A stretch of DNA of 64,000 nt from Symbiodinium natans (GCA_905221605.1 CAJNDS010000382.1:1-64000), one strand, 5' to 3'; positions 1 to 11,121 are shown, counted from the first letter of the stretch. Made by a program: numbers and translations. The notes: a model not told the origin generated them from the sequence alone.

Positions 1-14
1 CTCTCTCTCTTCCC

Positions 15-108
<94 letters not shown>
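1..108. repeat. (CT)n microsatellite at the left edge
   Basis: Almost pure CT dinucleotide with one short TTCCC interruption near the start. It runs off the left edge, so its full length is unknown. Similar CT or GA tracts occur at 1184-2104 and 63317-63760. Confidence 0.97.
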
Positions 109-112
<4 letters not shown>

Positions 113-241
113 GGCCTTGCTTGTCTTGTGATGGGGGCCTTTTTCGTTGTTTCTTGGCATGGCTAATGTGGACTGCCTATGTCTGTTGAGTTACTGAGGT
201 CTCCTTAACAGTAGGGGGCAAAGCCACACTCTCTGGGGAGA

Positions 242-1189
242 GTGCACAGCTTGTTGATTTTTCTGTTTCTTCACAGCTGTCTGTGCGGCAGCGACAAGCT
301 CCAGTTTCATTTTCTGTTTCTTTTTCGGTTTCTTTCGCTCAAGGCGGGCGGGGAGGACGGTTGGGGGTCCGCTGGAGAGCCTGGAGTTTTCAGCCCTGGG
401 CCTGACCCTCCTGGGGGCTGTGTCTCTTCGGTGTCCCTTTGTCTTGGTCCACAGTTGTCTGGTCTTAATACTTCGTTGGCTCACTCGAGTTCGGTTTCCA
501 GCAATGGAGGTTTTTGTATGGGCTCTTCTTTTCCTTTTCTCTTGTCTTCCCCGTTCCCTCCTCCTTGTCTTCCTCCTGCTCCCCCACTCTCTCCCTACAC
601 TCCAACCTCGTCCCCAAAATTGATTCCAGATCAGGCCGGTGTTGTTGACGCATTGTCAAGGCAGGATGCCGGGGGGGGCCGTTCCCTTTTTTACCTTCAC
701 TCATCCCGCAGAATGAGCCATCCGCCCGAGTTCGCGATTCCTTGGGAAAGTGGATTGCGTCTTGGGGGGGTCGGCCTGGTTTTTGCCAAATGCTGGGAAA
801 CCGAGCTGCAGAGACTTTAGGTGACGGTTGGGTGGACCTTTCAGCAGCCGATGTTTGGAGCTCTCTCATGTGTGATGTTGACCTTGCTAGGCAAGTTGAG
901 AAGGTGCTGGAAGCGGATGTTGATTTTTTCGAAGGCGAGCTTAACAATCTCCTTTCCCAAGCACGAAATATAAATCGTGGGATTGGGCAACCGCCGAGGG
1001 CTCGGCCGAAGCGAACGTGTCAGTCCGTCACTCGGGAGGAACAGGGGCTGTCGCGTTGTCAGTTTCGCAGTCACCTTCGTCGTCTCAAGCGTCAAAAGAA
1101 GCGACAGGCTTGCGCTCGAAAAAAACGGAAACTGGCTTGCTTTAAGGCCTCGGCGCAGTATCGCTTCAAAAGGCATGGGCATCTCCCTC
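242..1189 (+). pseudogene. Protein-like open region broken by one frameshift
   Basis: Two long plus-strand frames abut at the G run near 669-678. The first is Ser/Pro-rich and ends in readable protein (LIPDQAGVVDALSRQDAG). The second continues from about 680 with SLGKWIASWGGRPGFC, an acidic helical segment (QVEKVLEADVDFFEGE) and a Lys/Arg-rich stretch (LRRLKRQKKRQACARKKRK), then enters the CT tract. The composition looks coding but no family is recognised. A one-base error or mutation in the G run would join both parts. It could be a retroelement gag-like ORF, a gene fragment or a pseudogene. Shorter frames on the minus strand look like shadows. Unlike later regions, no telomere-like heptamers flank it. 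Confidence 0.4.
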
Positions 1190-1193
1190 TCTC

Positions 1194-1269
<76 letters not shown>

Positions 1270-1363
1270 TCTCCCCTTCTTTCTCCCTCTCTCCCCCTCT
1301 CTCTCTCTGTCTCCCTCTCTCCCCTTCTCTTTCCCTTTCTCCTTCTCTTTCCCTCTCTTTCTT

Positions 1364-1433
<70 letters not shown>

Positions 1434-2030
1434 CCTCTTTCTCTCTCCGCTCTCATCTCTCTTCTCTCTCTTTCTTAAAAAAATCTCACTCCAATCAACA
1501 ACATCTCTCTCTCTTTCCTCTTTTCTCTTTTCTCTTCTTCTTTCTCTCATCCCCACAAAAATCTCCAAAATCTCCCTTCTTTCTTTCCTCCTCTCTCTCC
1601 CCCGCCTTTCCCCCTCTCTCTCTCTCCTCTCTCTCTCTTCTTTCCTCTTCTTTTCTCCCCTCTCTCCTCAGTCTCTCTCTTCCTCTCTTTCCTCCCTCTC
1701 TCTCGCCGCTCCCGCTCCCTCTCTTTTCCTGTCTCTCTTTCTCTCTCTCTCCATCTCGCTCTCCTTTCCTCTCCCGTTTCCTCTTTCTCACTTTCTCTCC
1801 CTCCCTCTCCTCTCTCTCTCTCGCGTTGCTGTCTTTTCTCTCTCTTCCTCTCTCTTTTCTCCGCTGTCTCTTTTTCTCTCTCTCTCTTCTCACGCTCCTC
1901 TCATCTCCTCCGCGGCCTCTCCTCTCTCCTCTCTCTCTCCCTCATCCTCTCTCCCTATCTCGTCTCTTTCTCTCGTTCCCTTCTCTTCTCTTTTCTCTCT
2001 TTTTCTCTCTTTCTCTCTTTCTCCTCCCTC

Positions 2031-2081
<51 letters not shown>

Positions 2082-2104
2082 GTCTTTCTCTCTCTCTCTC
2101 TCTC
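1184..2104. repeat. Long imperfect CT-rich tract
   Basis: About 0.9 kb of nearly pure pyrimidine (CT, CCT, CTTT) on the plus strand, with a short A-rich interruption at about 1476-1505 and another at 1553-1572. It creates long artefactual Ser/Leu-rich plus-strand frames and Arg/Glu-rich minus-strand frames, which are not called as genes. Confidence 0.97.
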
Positions 2105-2996
2105 ATGGGGCTCTGCCTTGGAGCCCAAAAGGTTGTACCCTTGGGTTTGGGGACCCCTTTTGAAGATACTCTAAGGGAATCGTAAGGGCCATAGTAGGAG
2201 AAATTCAGGGAACCTGATCAGGGTACATCCTGAACAAACCCTAAACCATTCTTCTTCTGATTCTGTGGTTACTGCATCTAATCCGCTGAGGTGAGTGTTG
2301 TAGGGCAAGGAGCCCCGGCTTTGATGCGACTCTTGCCGTCGGTCTCGGGCTCCCCAGAAAAGTGTGAGATTTGAAGCGCTTGCTCTGCTCTTTGGGCCCT
2401 GCCAAACCAGCCGGGAGCTGAGAAGCCGAGCCGTCGGACTCCATGGGCAGGGTTCAGTCACATGTCAGATGTCTTTTGGTGGTTTGTAGAGTCGACGGCT
2501 TAAAGCCTTGACAGAGGTGGATGACGTTTATTGGGTTACAAACTTTTTAGGTCAGTAGAGTTCCCTTCACAAGCCAGCGCTGCTGTGGGCTCTGGAGGCC
2601 GACAGTCTCTGGACTAGTCCTCTGCAAAAGCCCGTGAGAGGTTTAAGTAGGAGCCCTAAAATCCCCCAAACCCCGCAAGCCCTAGGCCCTGAGCCTTAAG
2701 TTGAAGTCTGAAGACCTGAGCGCTGAGGTCCTCCCCTCCCCTGCTCAGCCCTAATCGTCCCCGCACCCTCAGCCTTACGCCTCGAACTGGCGTAAGCTCC
2801 CCCCCCCAAAGCCCTTTCATCCCCATCTTCTCAGGCCCAAAAGGTTGTTCCCTTAGGCTCTTGGCTTAGGTGTTCGGCTTCAAAAAAGACACAGGGCATC
2901 CTTGAAGGTCCCGAAAAACTCTGGGCTTAGGATGTTTTCGGGTTTTGTCAGGGTCTACTAAGGGTGGAGCCCCCGTCTCCTCCGTCCGCCGAGGCC
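2105..2996. other. Non-coding stretch before the first gene
   Basis: Mostly unremarkable sequence with scattered CCCTAAA-like words from about 2640. It is C-rich just before the ATG at 2997. A short minus-strand frame (2171-2461) has no supporting splice context. No promoter motif could be identified; a TATA box is not expected in dinoflagellates. Confidence 0.5.
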
Positions 2997-3064
2997 ATGC
3001 TCGCTGCCGTGCGGTCGTCCCTGCGCCCTCTCAGCGCCCCGCTCGCTCGGCAGGCGGGGGCGTG
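2997..3064 (+). CDS. First exon with mitochondrial-type presequence
   Basis: The ATG at 2997 opens MLAAVRSSLRPLSAPLARQAG, an Arg/Ser/Ala/Leu-rich, acid-free N-terminus typical of a mitochondrial targeting peptide. The frame meets TAG at 3066, but a GT donor (GTAGCG) at 3065 would end the exon two bases into a Trp codon. That phase matches the one-base lead of the exon at 4532, so the two join in frame, although further exons between them are possible. The ATG sits at a switch from C-rich to G-rich telomere-like sequence. The product is probably a small matrix or inner-membrane protein; this is inferred from the presequence alone. Confidence 0.55.
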
Positions 3065-4531
3065 GTAGCGGGCTTTAGAGTTCGGGCTTTAGGGTTCGGG
3101 CTTTCATGGCTTCTTGAAACCCTGAAGGGCTTTGGAGTGTGTGAGGGTTAGGGTTTAGGCCCTCCGCCCATCAACGCATGCGCACACCCCCCTAACTGCT
3201 TCAATCCACTAGGTCGGGAAAGCCCTAAACCGATCGACCTTGAAACACTGAAAGCTTCAGACCTCAAGAGGCTCGCTTCTCCGGCGGCATCCGCATTTTG
3301 GAAGAGGCGCACAAGGCGCCTGAATCATACAGTGAAGACTTGCAGGGGTACAGGGGGGGGGGGGGGCACCTCAACCCTTAACCCTGAACCCTGCTTTCCC
3401 GATTGGTTGAAGGGTTTGAGCAGGTTTTTTGAAGGGCGAGGGCTCGGTAACTCTATGTCCGGCATTACGCACGAATTTGTAGCTTTTGGGGTCTTGAGGT
3501 GACAGGTAAGGTTTAGTGTTTGGAGATTCAGTGTGTGTTAGCCAGGGCAGTGCCAACTGGGCATATACTCCTAAAGTCCTACTACAATGCTGAGTACCCT
3601 TAGATACCCCTGAAGGACCTCTACTGTGCTGGGTTGAGGGTGTAAGTCTTCAGGGTTTTTGAGGGGGTTTGGGGTTTGGGCCGTCCAGGCGGCTACGGAC
3701 GGGGACTGTCTTGCTTAGTAGCGCACATGCATTTTTAAACAGGTTAAGTTCTGTAGTACAGCCCGTTGAAGGCACGGCTTCGGCGCCAGCAGTGCAACGC
3801 TTCGACCCCCAGAAGTTTTAAATCCCCTTGACCCGACACACCCAAACCCTGAGATTTTTGAATCCTACACCTGGGACCTGAACCCCGTGAAGCCCCTTGA
3901 CCCCTGAACCCCAGCCACGCCACGTGCCGAGGCGCAGGAGAATCTGTGCGCCGCCCGGAGTGTGGGGTTTATTTAGGGCTTTAGGCTTTGGGGGTTAGGC
4001 TCGTGCGTTGGATGAAGAATACGGTAGACATCCTCAAAAGGCTTGGAGGCATGAATTAGAGATTGAAATACGAATGAATCCCAAGGAATCTCCATATTTT
4101 GCCTAAAGTTGGGTTCTAAAGGACCACATTTTTATATTATAAATAAGGAAACATTGGTCACTCTTTGTAACCCTTGATCTGCATGAGAATATGATGCTCG
4201 CCTTGTCGCCAGCAAGGGATCTCCTGGCTCATGGGTGCTAATAAGTACGATGATACGTAAGCCCTAAACCCTAAGCCCGTCCCACCAAAGTTTGACCTAA
4301 GCCCTTCGCAGACGTTTGGAAGGCTCAGGGTGATTGCAGAAGTCGGAGGTCGCAAGGAACTTAGCGCATCATGCGCTCTCAACCCCAACCCCTACCCTGT
4401 AGGGTAGAAACCTTCCAAAGCCCCCCCCCAGAAAAATGTAAAGGAACACCCGGAGTTCCTGAAAGCCCTAAACCCTAAGCCCCAAACCCTAAACCCCTAA
4501 ACCCTAAACCCTCTCTCCAAGTACCCACCAG
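3065..4531 (+). other. Intron with telomere-like words and an AT-rich island
   Basis: The 5' part contains TTTAGGG-like words (3080-3160) and a G13-type run (3353-3366). The 3' part ends in CCCTAAA words (about 4470-4515) just before the acceptor at 4530-4531. An AT-rich island at about 4000-4170 stands out from the GC-rich surroundings. Short coding-like patches (AEAQENLCAARSV near 3925) could be an extra exon but have no clear borders. Confidence 0.5.
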
Positions 4532-4613
4532 GTACATGCACCAGGAAGACGAGAAGCTGCTCCGCAAGATGATCGCCAACAACCCCGAGTTGAACCCCGA
4601 GTGCGCTGTCTGA
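4532..4613 (+). CDS. Terminal exon of the presequence-bearing small protein
   Basis: After an AG acceptor, one base completes the codon left by the exon ending at 3064. The frame then reads YMHQEDEKLLRKMI, ANNPELNPECAV and TGA at 4611. It is short, helical and highly charged. The Y-x-x-x-E-D-E-x-L-L-x-K pattern faintly resembles the helix of mitochondrial ATPase inhibitor IF1-like proteins, but it is too short to claim. The stop is followed within 25 bases by a clean TTTAGGG array. The gene is confidently plus strand; the function is unassigned. Confidence 0.55.
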
Positions 4614-4637
4614 CGCGAGGGGCTGGGGGGGTGGGGG

Positions 4638-4716
4638 GTTTAGGGTTTAGGGTTTAGGGTTTAGGGTTTAGGGTTTAGGGTTTAGGGTTTAGGGTTTAGG
4701 GTTTAGGGTTAGGGTT
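4638..4716. repeat. Interstitial TTTAGGG array
   Basis: About eleven near-perfect TTTAGGG heptamers in G-rich orientation, directly downstream of the stop codon at 4611-4613. It decays into degenerate copies (TTACAGG, TTCAGGG) up to about 4900. Confidence 0.95.
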
Positions 4717-5688
4717 GTTCTTAGGAGTTCAGGGGTTTACGGGATTACAGATTTACAGGTTTAGGGTGATTACGGGTTTAGGGTGTAGCGGCCTATGGGG
4801 GTTTGGGGGGTCTAGGGGTTCAGGGTGCACGGGTTTACGGGATTAGAGGTGAGGGAGTTCGGGATTTGGGGGGCTGAGGGGGCGTTCAGGGCTTAGGGCT
4901 TCATTCCTCTTTGCTCAGGAATATTCCCCAAAAGGCTCTACTGTAGCATCAGTTCCGGGTAGGTATTCAGCTCTTTGTGCTCGCTTAGGGGGCTCAGGGG
5001 CGCTGGGGGCTTAGGATCTTTTTGGGGTGTCAAGTTTTGGGGGTGTAATGAGGGCTTGAAAGTTGGGGGATTGTGGACTTACGGCTTAGGGGAAATGAGC
5101 AAATAGCAAGGTCATATGGAAGGCAAGGTCATATGCGAGGAAAGGAGAACCCCTACATATTCCTTTGGCACAAGTGTGCGAAGCGAGCTTTCCACTGCCT
5201 TGCGCAGTTGTGACCTTCCACACCCTGAACACCGACCCAACATGTGGCTCAGGGTTTCGGACCACCCACTTTCAATCCCAATCCGTGAGCGTGAGCCCGA
5301 CAAACCGGCCCTTAAAACAAAGAACAAACTACGAGCCCCAATAACCTCGAAGCCTGCCTAAGAAGCATTATTTTGCAAACCCAAAAGCCCTGCGATCCCC
5401 AAAAATCCGTAAAAAAAAAACAAGCGTCGTTGTCACCTTGTTGGTGCAGCTGCCAGCTGGGCCCAGGTAGAGCAAGTAGTAAGGACTCAAGGATGAAGTG
5501 TTTAAGGGTTAAAGGGTTCAAGGGCTTACCATCTAAACTTCGAAGTGCGGTTTGAGATTTTGGAGGGTTTAGAGTTTTGGATGGTGGCTGTAGAGGTTGA
5601 AGCTGGGCTCGTTTGCTGATGCCCTCCAGTGGGGATGCTCGTAGGTTAGCCTCGCACACCCACACCTACTCACATCAAGTTCTCCTAG
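4717..5688. other. Intergenic or intronic degenerate heptamer region
   Basis: Degenerate TTTAGGG words run to about 5100. A mixed stretch with an open 81-codon plus frame (5116-5361) has no codon signature or borders that persuade me. C-rich AACCCT-like words and a poly-A run (5409-5419) follow. Confidence 0.45.
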
Positions 5689-5806
5689 CCGTGTGCAGCC
5701 AGCACAGATCGCGCCGCTCCTGCGACAAGCTTCTGCTGTCTCCAAAGCACTTGCAGCCATGGGAAATGAAGAGTTCGACAACTTTTGCAAGATGGCCGGC
5801 TCCTGA
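5689..5806 (+). CDS. Candidate early exon of the Gly/Gln-rich protein gene
   Basis: The frame reads VQPAQIAPLLRQASAVSKAL then AAMGNEEFDNFCKMAGS before TGA at 5804-5806, with GC-rich third positions. It would be a helical, soluble N-terminal segment. A CTAG acceptor lies at 5687-5688 and an alternative CAG at 5696-5698. The 3' border is unclear; a GC donor just before the stop (GCCG|GC) is possible. Its link to the exons that follow rests on order and strand only. No family is recognised. Confidence 0.5.
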
Positions 5807-7477
5807 GACCGTCAGCCCCTGTACATTAAGAGGATTTACAAGGGTTGACGGGGTAAGGTTAACCCCAACACCCTCTAAGCCCAAGACCCCCAAAAATCCA
5901 AACCCCTTCCAAAAAAAAAAAAAACACAAGAAATTCCCAAAATCCCCAGCACGAAGCCCCGAAAAGTCTAGAGATCCCCAGCTCTGGACCCCAAGCTTGG
6001 GCCGTTGGGAACCTTAGCTGAGCCAAGGTTCGCAGGTCCCGGGCGCTGAGGGTCACCCTGCACTGCCCCAAAAGCCTACAATTGGGATGAAAATCAAACC
6101 CGAAACCCTCAGCCAAAAAGTTGAAACCCTTGATCCCGAAGAGGCCTAGCCCCGTCTCAGGCGCAGGAGTTCATGGGGGGCGCCCCCTTGGACAAACAGT
6201 GCCGGGCCTGGGAAGCTTCAGTGGAGAAGTTTCAGTCGTATCCAGGGCCGTATTGGGGCCTCAGGGGTGTCTTTGCGTTTAAGACTCTAGGGTTTCCTGG
6301 GCTTTGTGTGTGATAGGGTCTGAGAGTTTTCGAGGTTACGGGTTTAGGTATTTTGTTTTTGGCGTTTGGGGCTTCAGAGTTCGTGGTTCGGACCTTCGGT
6401 GTCTTAGCCCTAGCCCTAGTAGCCCCAGAAGCCCTAAAGCCCAGAGCCCATATAGAATCATGATGTTGCGCTGTCTTGAATAAGGGCGCCGCTCCCCCCC
6501 CCCCCAAGAAATTTGGACCCTCTATTCTGTAAAGAACTTTGTGTCGCGTCTGGCTGGCCCGTGCACTACCTATCGCAAAATTTGTTTGGGGCCTCGTTAC
6601 AGAATGAAATTCAGTAAGACTTTCATAATGAAATTCAGTAAGGCTTTAAATGGAACTGGCCGGGCTTAGCTTTCTGGATTCTCCGGGCTCGGCTCTGCTC
6701 TTTTTAAGATTCCTGGAGCCCAAGGCCCTCAAGAACGCAAGCCTTACTGCGTAAGCCCTTAATCCTAAACACAAACCCTGAAAAAAACAACAACAAACAG
6801 ACATCCGGAAAACAAAAATTGTGGTAATAGCGGGTCACGCCAACAAACTGATGTCGCAGAATAAATTTTTAAAAACTTTAGGTTTCGAAGTATAGGCGCT
6901 AAAGCCCTACTTCCAGAAGCTGGATCTTAACTTTGAGTCAGTTCCCTGGGGGGCAGGGGGTTGGGGGTTTGGGGGGGTTGGGGCTCCAAAACATAAGCCC
7001 CTAAAGCCGCCAAGGGTTCAGGGCAGTGCAACTGCAAATTCCGTGGCTCCGCGACCCCGTCATAAGATCTCAGTCTTAAGCCATAGGCCCCAGCCAAAAA
7101 CAATTGTCAGCACCATTTCCTCATAAGAACTATGTGATTTCCGGATGCTGATTCGATAATCCCATTTGAGTTAATGGTTCAATGCTCCTGACAAGGTGTT
7201 GCAAAATGCAGGAATCCCCACACACCCGAAGCACGAGACAGCCTCGAACCCTAAACTTCGAAAGCACGTGTTGAGGGATTGCTGGCCCTCGTCTCCCATT
7301 GAGTTGTGCAGACCCTGATGCACTTCCCTACATCATGTCCCTCAGACACCCTGCCCCCCTAAACCCCCAAACCCTTCTTCAAGTTGAAGGTGTCCTGGTC
7401 CTGGCCAAAGCCTTGGAACGATTCGAGTAATGATAATCACTAATCATCGTCAATAACAGCAAAACACAACCTGCAAG
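5807..7477 (+). other. Intron-like region with a small direct duplication
   Basis: C-rich words at 5860-5990, G-rich TTTAGGG-like words at 6240-6400 and C-rich words again before 7470. AATGAAATTCAGTAAG occurs twice at about 6604-6643, only a few bases apart. A poly-A run lies at 5912-5925 and a poly-C run at 6494-6504. No convincing exon was seen. Confidence 0.45.
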
Positions 7478-7559
7478 GTTCCTGACGGAGATTTGGGAGG
7501 GCGCTGACAAGAACCTGGAGCGCGCCATCAACCACGTGCTAAGCACGCCGGATGACAAG
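7478..7559 (+). CDS. Internal exon, helical segment
   Basis: Between CTGCAAG and AAG|GC the frame reads FLTEIWEGADKNLERAIN then HVLSTPDDK, exactly 27 codons after a one-base lead. The codons are clearly protein-like. The donor would be GC (AAG|GCAGGG). The ERAINHVL helix resembles small ubiquitin-associated-type helices, but that is only an impression. A G run and CA-rich repeat follow in the intron. Confidence 0.6.
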
Positions 7560-7600
7560 GCAGGGTTTGATGCCCCTGATAAGATTCTATTCCCCCCCCC

Positions 7601-7712
7601 CTCACCCCCCTCACCCACCCACACCCACCCACACCCACCCACACCCACCCACACCCACCCACACCCACCCACACCCACCCACACCCACCCACACCCACCC
7701 ACACCCACCCAC
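7601..7712. repeat. ACACCCACCC minisatellite
   Basis: About ten copies of a 10-bp C-rich unit, preceded by a C run. It generates Thr/His/Pro frames on the plus strand and Gly/Trp/Val frames on the minus strand, neither of which is called as a gene. Confidence 0.95.
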
Positions 7713-8136
7713 CCGGCCATGTTTTGAAGTTCCTCGTTATTCAAATGCCCTAAGGTGGGACCCTAACTTAGAACAGCCGTTTACGATCCCTTCGCCTCCT
7801 CTAGATGCTAAGCTTGCTGAGTTTTTCGCATTCTGAAGACACCTCGGCCAGGCCTGAGTTCCCACAGGTTCACTTCCGCAAGTGGAGTTGTGGATGCTGA
7901 GCGTGTAGGAACCCAGCTATCCCGACCCTCAGACAGGGCCCCATATGCTTCATCCCTGAGTGTGATGAAAGGAAAGTTCTCCGTTCGTGGGATACTTGCA
8001 GAGCAACCCCGAAGCCTTAAAAAAAAACAATGAAGCCGCCAAGACCTTCTCCAACCACACGAAGACTTTGGCTTCCTTTTTGCCCACGAACAGCCTCTAA
8101 CCCGAACACATCCCGAAACCCCAAAGCCTAAGTTCT

Positions 8137-8143
8137 AACCCCC

Positions 8144-8174
<31 letters not shown>

Positions 8175-8176
8175 AA
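8137..8176. repeat. Poly-C followed by poly-A
   Basis: An uninterrupted run of about 26 C followed by about 12 A inside an intron. Run length is likely to be uncertain in the assembly. Confidence 0.9.
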
Positions 8177-8517
8177 GCAAATCCAAAACACCCGCCCCTC
8201 ATTGTGGCATATTGTGGCAGTGTCGAGGTCCGAAGAGCTGGGCAGGGAGGCGCGATCTGAGGGTTTAGGGCTTCAGAGGACTCAGTTGTTTTTGTTCTGA
8301 GGGCTCCTTTAACAAGATATCTCCACGCTGAAGTGTCTTGTGACACATAAGAAAGGTATGTTAGTAAGCAGATGCTGCAGATGTGGCCGCCACGGAGGTT
8401 CAGGCGGGTGAGCTGTAGCGTTTAGGAGTTTAGGCTTCAAAGCTTAGAGCATGCTTTGGGGTGTAAGAGTGGCAGCTGCCCTTGACCCCCCCGCTTGTAC
8501 CTAAACCTGAATTGCAG

Positions 8518-8618
8518 GTGGCGGCGATGGTGGTGGCGGTGGAGAGTCGAAAAGCAGCAAGAAGGAGAAGGAGAAGGAGAAGAAGAGCAAGAAGAAGGAC
8601 CGATCCTGGCTTCATGGA
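8518..8618 (+). CDS. Internal exon, Gly patch plus Lys/Glu-rich helix
   Basis: After ATTGCAG the frame reads GGDGGGGGESKSSKK then EKEKEKKSKKKDRSW before TGA at 8619. This is a highly charged, probably disordered or coiled segment. The other two frames (Trp/Arg-rich or Arg-only) are less plausible. The precise donor is not evident. It fits between the helical exon at 7478 and the acidic exon at 8834. Confidence 0.5.
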
Positions 8619-8833
8619 TGAAGAGGTTGGAGGTCTCCAGGAACCGCCGGGGGGGGCTTAATTGCGGGGAGCTTCGGGCTTTTTGGGGCTTCTGGGTGAA
8701 GGCAGGGTCTGGGGGCTCGCTCTAAGCTTAGGTCTCTCCATCGGTATCTTCGCCTAGAAGGTCGAAGGACCCCCAAGAGGGAACCTCAACAACAACACAC
8801 GCACGCAAAAAAGTGTAGACCCGAAGCCCTGAG

Positions 8834-8933
8834 GACAAGTCGCCTGCCAAGAGTGCGAAGTCCGATGTGAGCCCAGCGGCGGACTTTCCGGACTTTCCGA
8901 CGTCAGGCGCCGGTCCAAGATCTGGCTTCATGG
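8834..8933 (+). CDS. Internal exon with DFPDF motif and clear GC donor
   Basis: After CTGAG the frame reads DKSPAKSAKSDVSPAADF then PDFPTSGAGPRSGFMG. It is a Ser/Pro/Ala-rich linker with a repeated aromatic-acidic DFPDF motif of the kind used as a short binding peptide. The exon ends ATGG|GCAAGT, a textbook GC-AG donor. It leaves one base that is completed by the two-base lead of the exon at 10136. Confidence 0.6.
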
Positions 8934-10135
8934 GCAAGTAGAGGCAGCTCGGGTACACGCATGAGCCCCTCCAACGAGGGGTTCATTGTTTAGATTTAGG
9001 CTTCAATGTTGTTGTGTCCTTAGACCATGTACAGTCGCAAGGTCTCGCAGCTGAGACTTGAGAATCAAACCCTAAACCCTAAAGCCTGAAAAACAAAATG
9101 AGCTCCGAGTTCGAAGGATTTGGCGAGCTGGGGCTGTCAAAGCAAGTCCCTGAAAGCCCCTGAGGCCCAGATGCCTCGAATCCTAAACCCTGAACTCTGA
9201 GCTTCCAACCCGAGCAACGCTGTAAGCCCGACAAACCCTTTAAACCCTATAAGCCCGATTAAGCCCTATTCAGCCCTGTAAAGCATTCAAGCCCGCGACC
9301 GCGTGAGCCCTATAAGCCCTTTAGGGTTGTTAAGAAGAGGGCTCTGGGATGGTGTTGTACAAGGGTCGTAAGGGGCTTATTGTAGAGGGCTTTTTGGGCT
9401 TATGCAGGGCCGGTCTAGAGTTTGCAACGGTTTAGGGTTGTAGGGTTTGGCTCTGTACACCCCACAGAAGAAACCCTTGAAACCACAGAGTTCGCAGCCT
9501 CGCAGGCTTCTTCGATACTGCTCCAGGTAGAGACCGGGGGTTGTGGGGCAAGGGTTTCGGATTTATAGGGTTTATGTAGGGCTTTTAGAGGGTTAGATCG
9601 GGTTGGTAAAGGTTTTGTGCGACTCAGCAGGGTTTTTCGGGGCGTTCGGAGGATTTGATTTTCTGTCAGTTGGTCCTGGGTATATGGGACAGCAGGCGCC
9701 CTTCCCAGTCCACAATCTGCACGTCTCGGCGGCAACCGAAACGAAAGATGTTCTAGAAAATCTGTTCGGCTTTCCCTGCATTTTGAGAGAAGCGTACTTA
9801 GGCCGTAGTGTTTGCATCGAGTGTAGATAGGGTTGACAGCCCGGGCCCTTTGTAGCAATCTGAACTTCGTTAGGGTTCGGGTTTAGAGTTTAGGATTGAG
9901 GTTCTCGCCCAACAAAAGCAAGCGTCATTCTTCTCAGACGCGCTGAATCCTACAACCCCTGCACCCCGGACCCTGAAGCTGCAAGAGCCGGAACTTAGTG
10001 GCTGAGCACGTAGCCTTTCATCAGCGAAGGTTCACCCTCTTTTTCCCAAGGCCACCCTACACCCTTCGCCCCAAAAACTGAGAAGGTGCACCCTCCTCTC
10101 CCTTAGCGAACTCAGCCCTCAGCCATTCACAGAAG
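8934..10135 (+). other. Intron, G-rich and C-rich heptamer halves
   Basis: Contains mixed CCCTAAA-like words (9060-9300), TTTAGGG-like words (9310-9660, 9850-9900) and C-rich words before the acceptor at 10134-10135. Open frames on both strands at 9415-9860 are not supported by splice borders. The region around 9680-9830 has some coding character but I could not place it. Confidence 0.4.
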
Positions 10136-10190
10136 GCGGCATGGGCGGTGGCTTTGACAGCATGCCCGGGATGGGAGGCGCTGCAGCAGC
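10136..10190 (+). CDS. Internal Gly/Met-rich mini-exon
   Basis: Reads GGMGGGFDSMPGMGG followed by Ala repeats. Its two-base lead completes the codon left at 8933. The exon at 10674 repeats the same theme (GGMGGFDSAPAGMGGA), so the two are probably duplicates. The 3' border is unclear because Ala codons (GCN) offer several GC dinucleotides. Confidence 0.6.
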
Positions 10191-10673
10191 TGCTGATCGA
10201 GTTTTTGTCTGTTGGGCGAGACAATGCGGGGTTTATGGTTGAGGGGTTAGGGCTGGTTGAAGGCTTAGTGTTATCAAGTGCCCAGAGGTTCGTTCGTTTT
10301 GTGCTCGTGGTGTTCAACAAGGATGCCCACGGGCTGTTGGAGGACAGGGTCCGGTGTGGATGAATTCAGCGGGATGTGCCATCCGCTGTAGGTTCACGTT
10401 CCAAAGAAGCCCGGCTGCGACATACAGTGCTTATGAGGTTTATCGGCTTTTTTTGGGGTTTATGAGGTTTACGGTAGCGTCCTGAGCCTCAAAATGGCTA
10501 GAACCCACGAACTAGCAAGCCCCAACCCTGCACCCAAATTCCCGAAACCTCAAACCAAATACAGTTAAAGAAGCCCGAAGCCAAGATGATTATACATTCC
10601 CTAAACCCTAAACTCCAAACAAACCCTAACCACTGAACCTTTGAATATCCGTTGAGCCCTTAACCTGGCGGAG

Positions 10674-10732
10674 AATCATCTGGAGGCATGGGCGGCTTCG
10701 ACAGCGCTCCTGCCGGGATGGGAGGAGCGTTT
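10674..10732 (+). CDS. Duplicate Gly/Met-rich mini-exon
   Basis: Reads SSGGMGGFDSAPAGMGGA after a GGCGGAG acceptor-like site. The GGMGG-FDS core is shared with the exon at 10136-10190. TTTAGGG-like sequence begins immediately after it (about 10731). Confidence 0.55.
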
Positions 10733-11121
10733 AGGGTTCAGAGTCCAGGGTGCGGTTGTAGGGCTTGGGGCTTGGGGCGTTGAATTCTCAACACCACCCC
10801 GCCCCCTTCCCCGCCCTTCCCCCCCCATCTTCACCCTAAACCCTAAACCCTGAGCCCTTGAGGGTTTGGCGCCTCGGCGCTTGGTCGCCCGATTCGTGAC
10901 CAGGATGTTCTTAAACGGGTTTCCCAAACCCTTCAACTTTGCGTTCTGTGTAAACTCCCAAAAGCACCTAAACTCTAACAAAACTCTCAACCCTAGCCTA
11001 AAGCTCCCAAATCCTACTAAACCCTAACTCGAGACCCTAAACTCCTTGCTCCCCGCTCACGAAGCCCCAGCCCCTCAACCCCCTTCCCCCTCTACCCCTG
11101 AAATCCCAAATTCTTTGGAAG

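Noticed and set aside
742-2185. 473- and 402-codon Ser/Leu-rich frames
   Set aside because: Beyond about 1190 they are the CT microsatellite read as Ser-Leu; only the 5' part has protein character.
4532-4613. Firm call as mitochondrial ATPase inhibitor IF1
   Set aside because: Only about a dozen residues resemble the family helix; not enough for a name.
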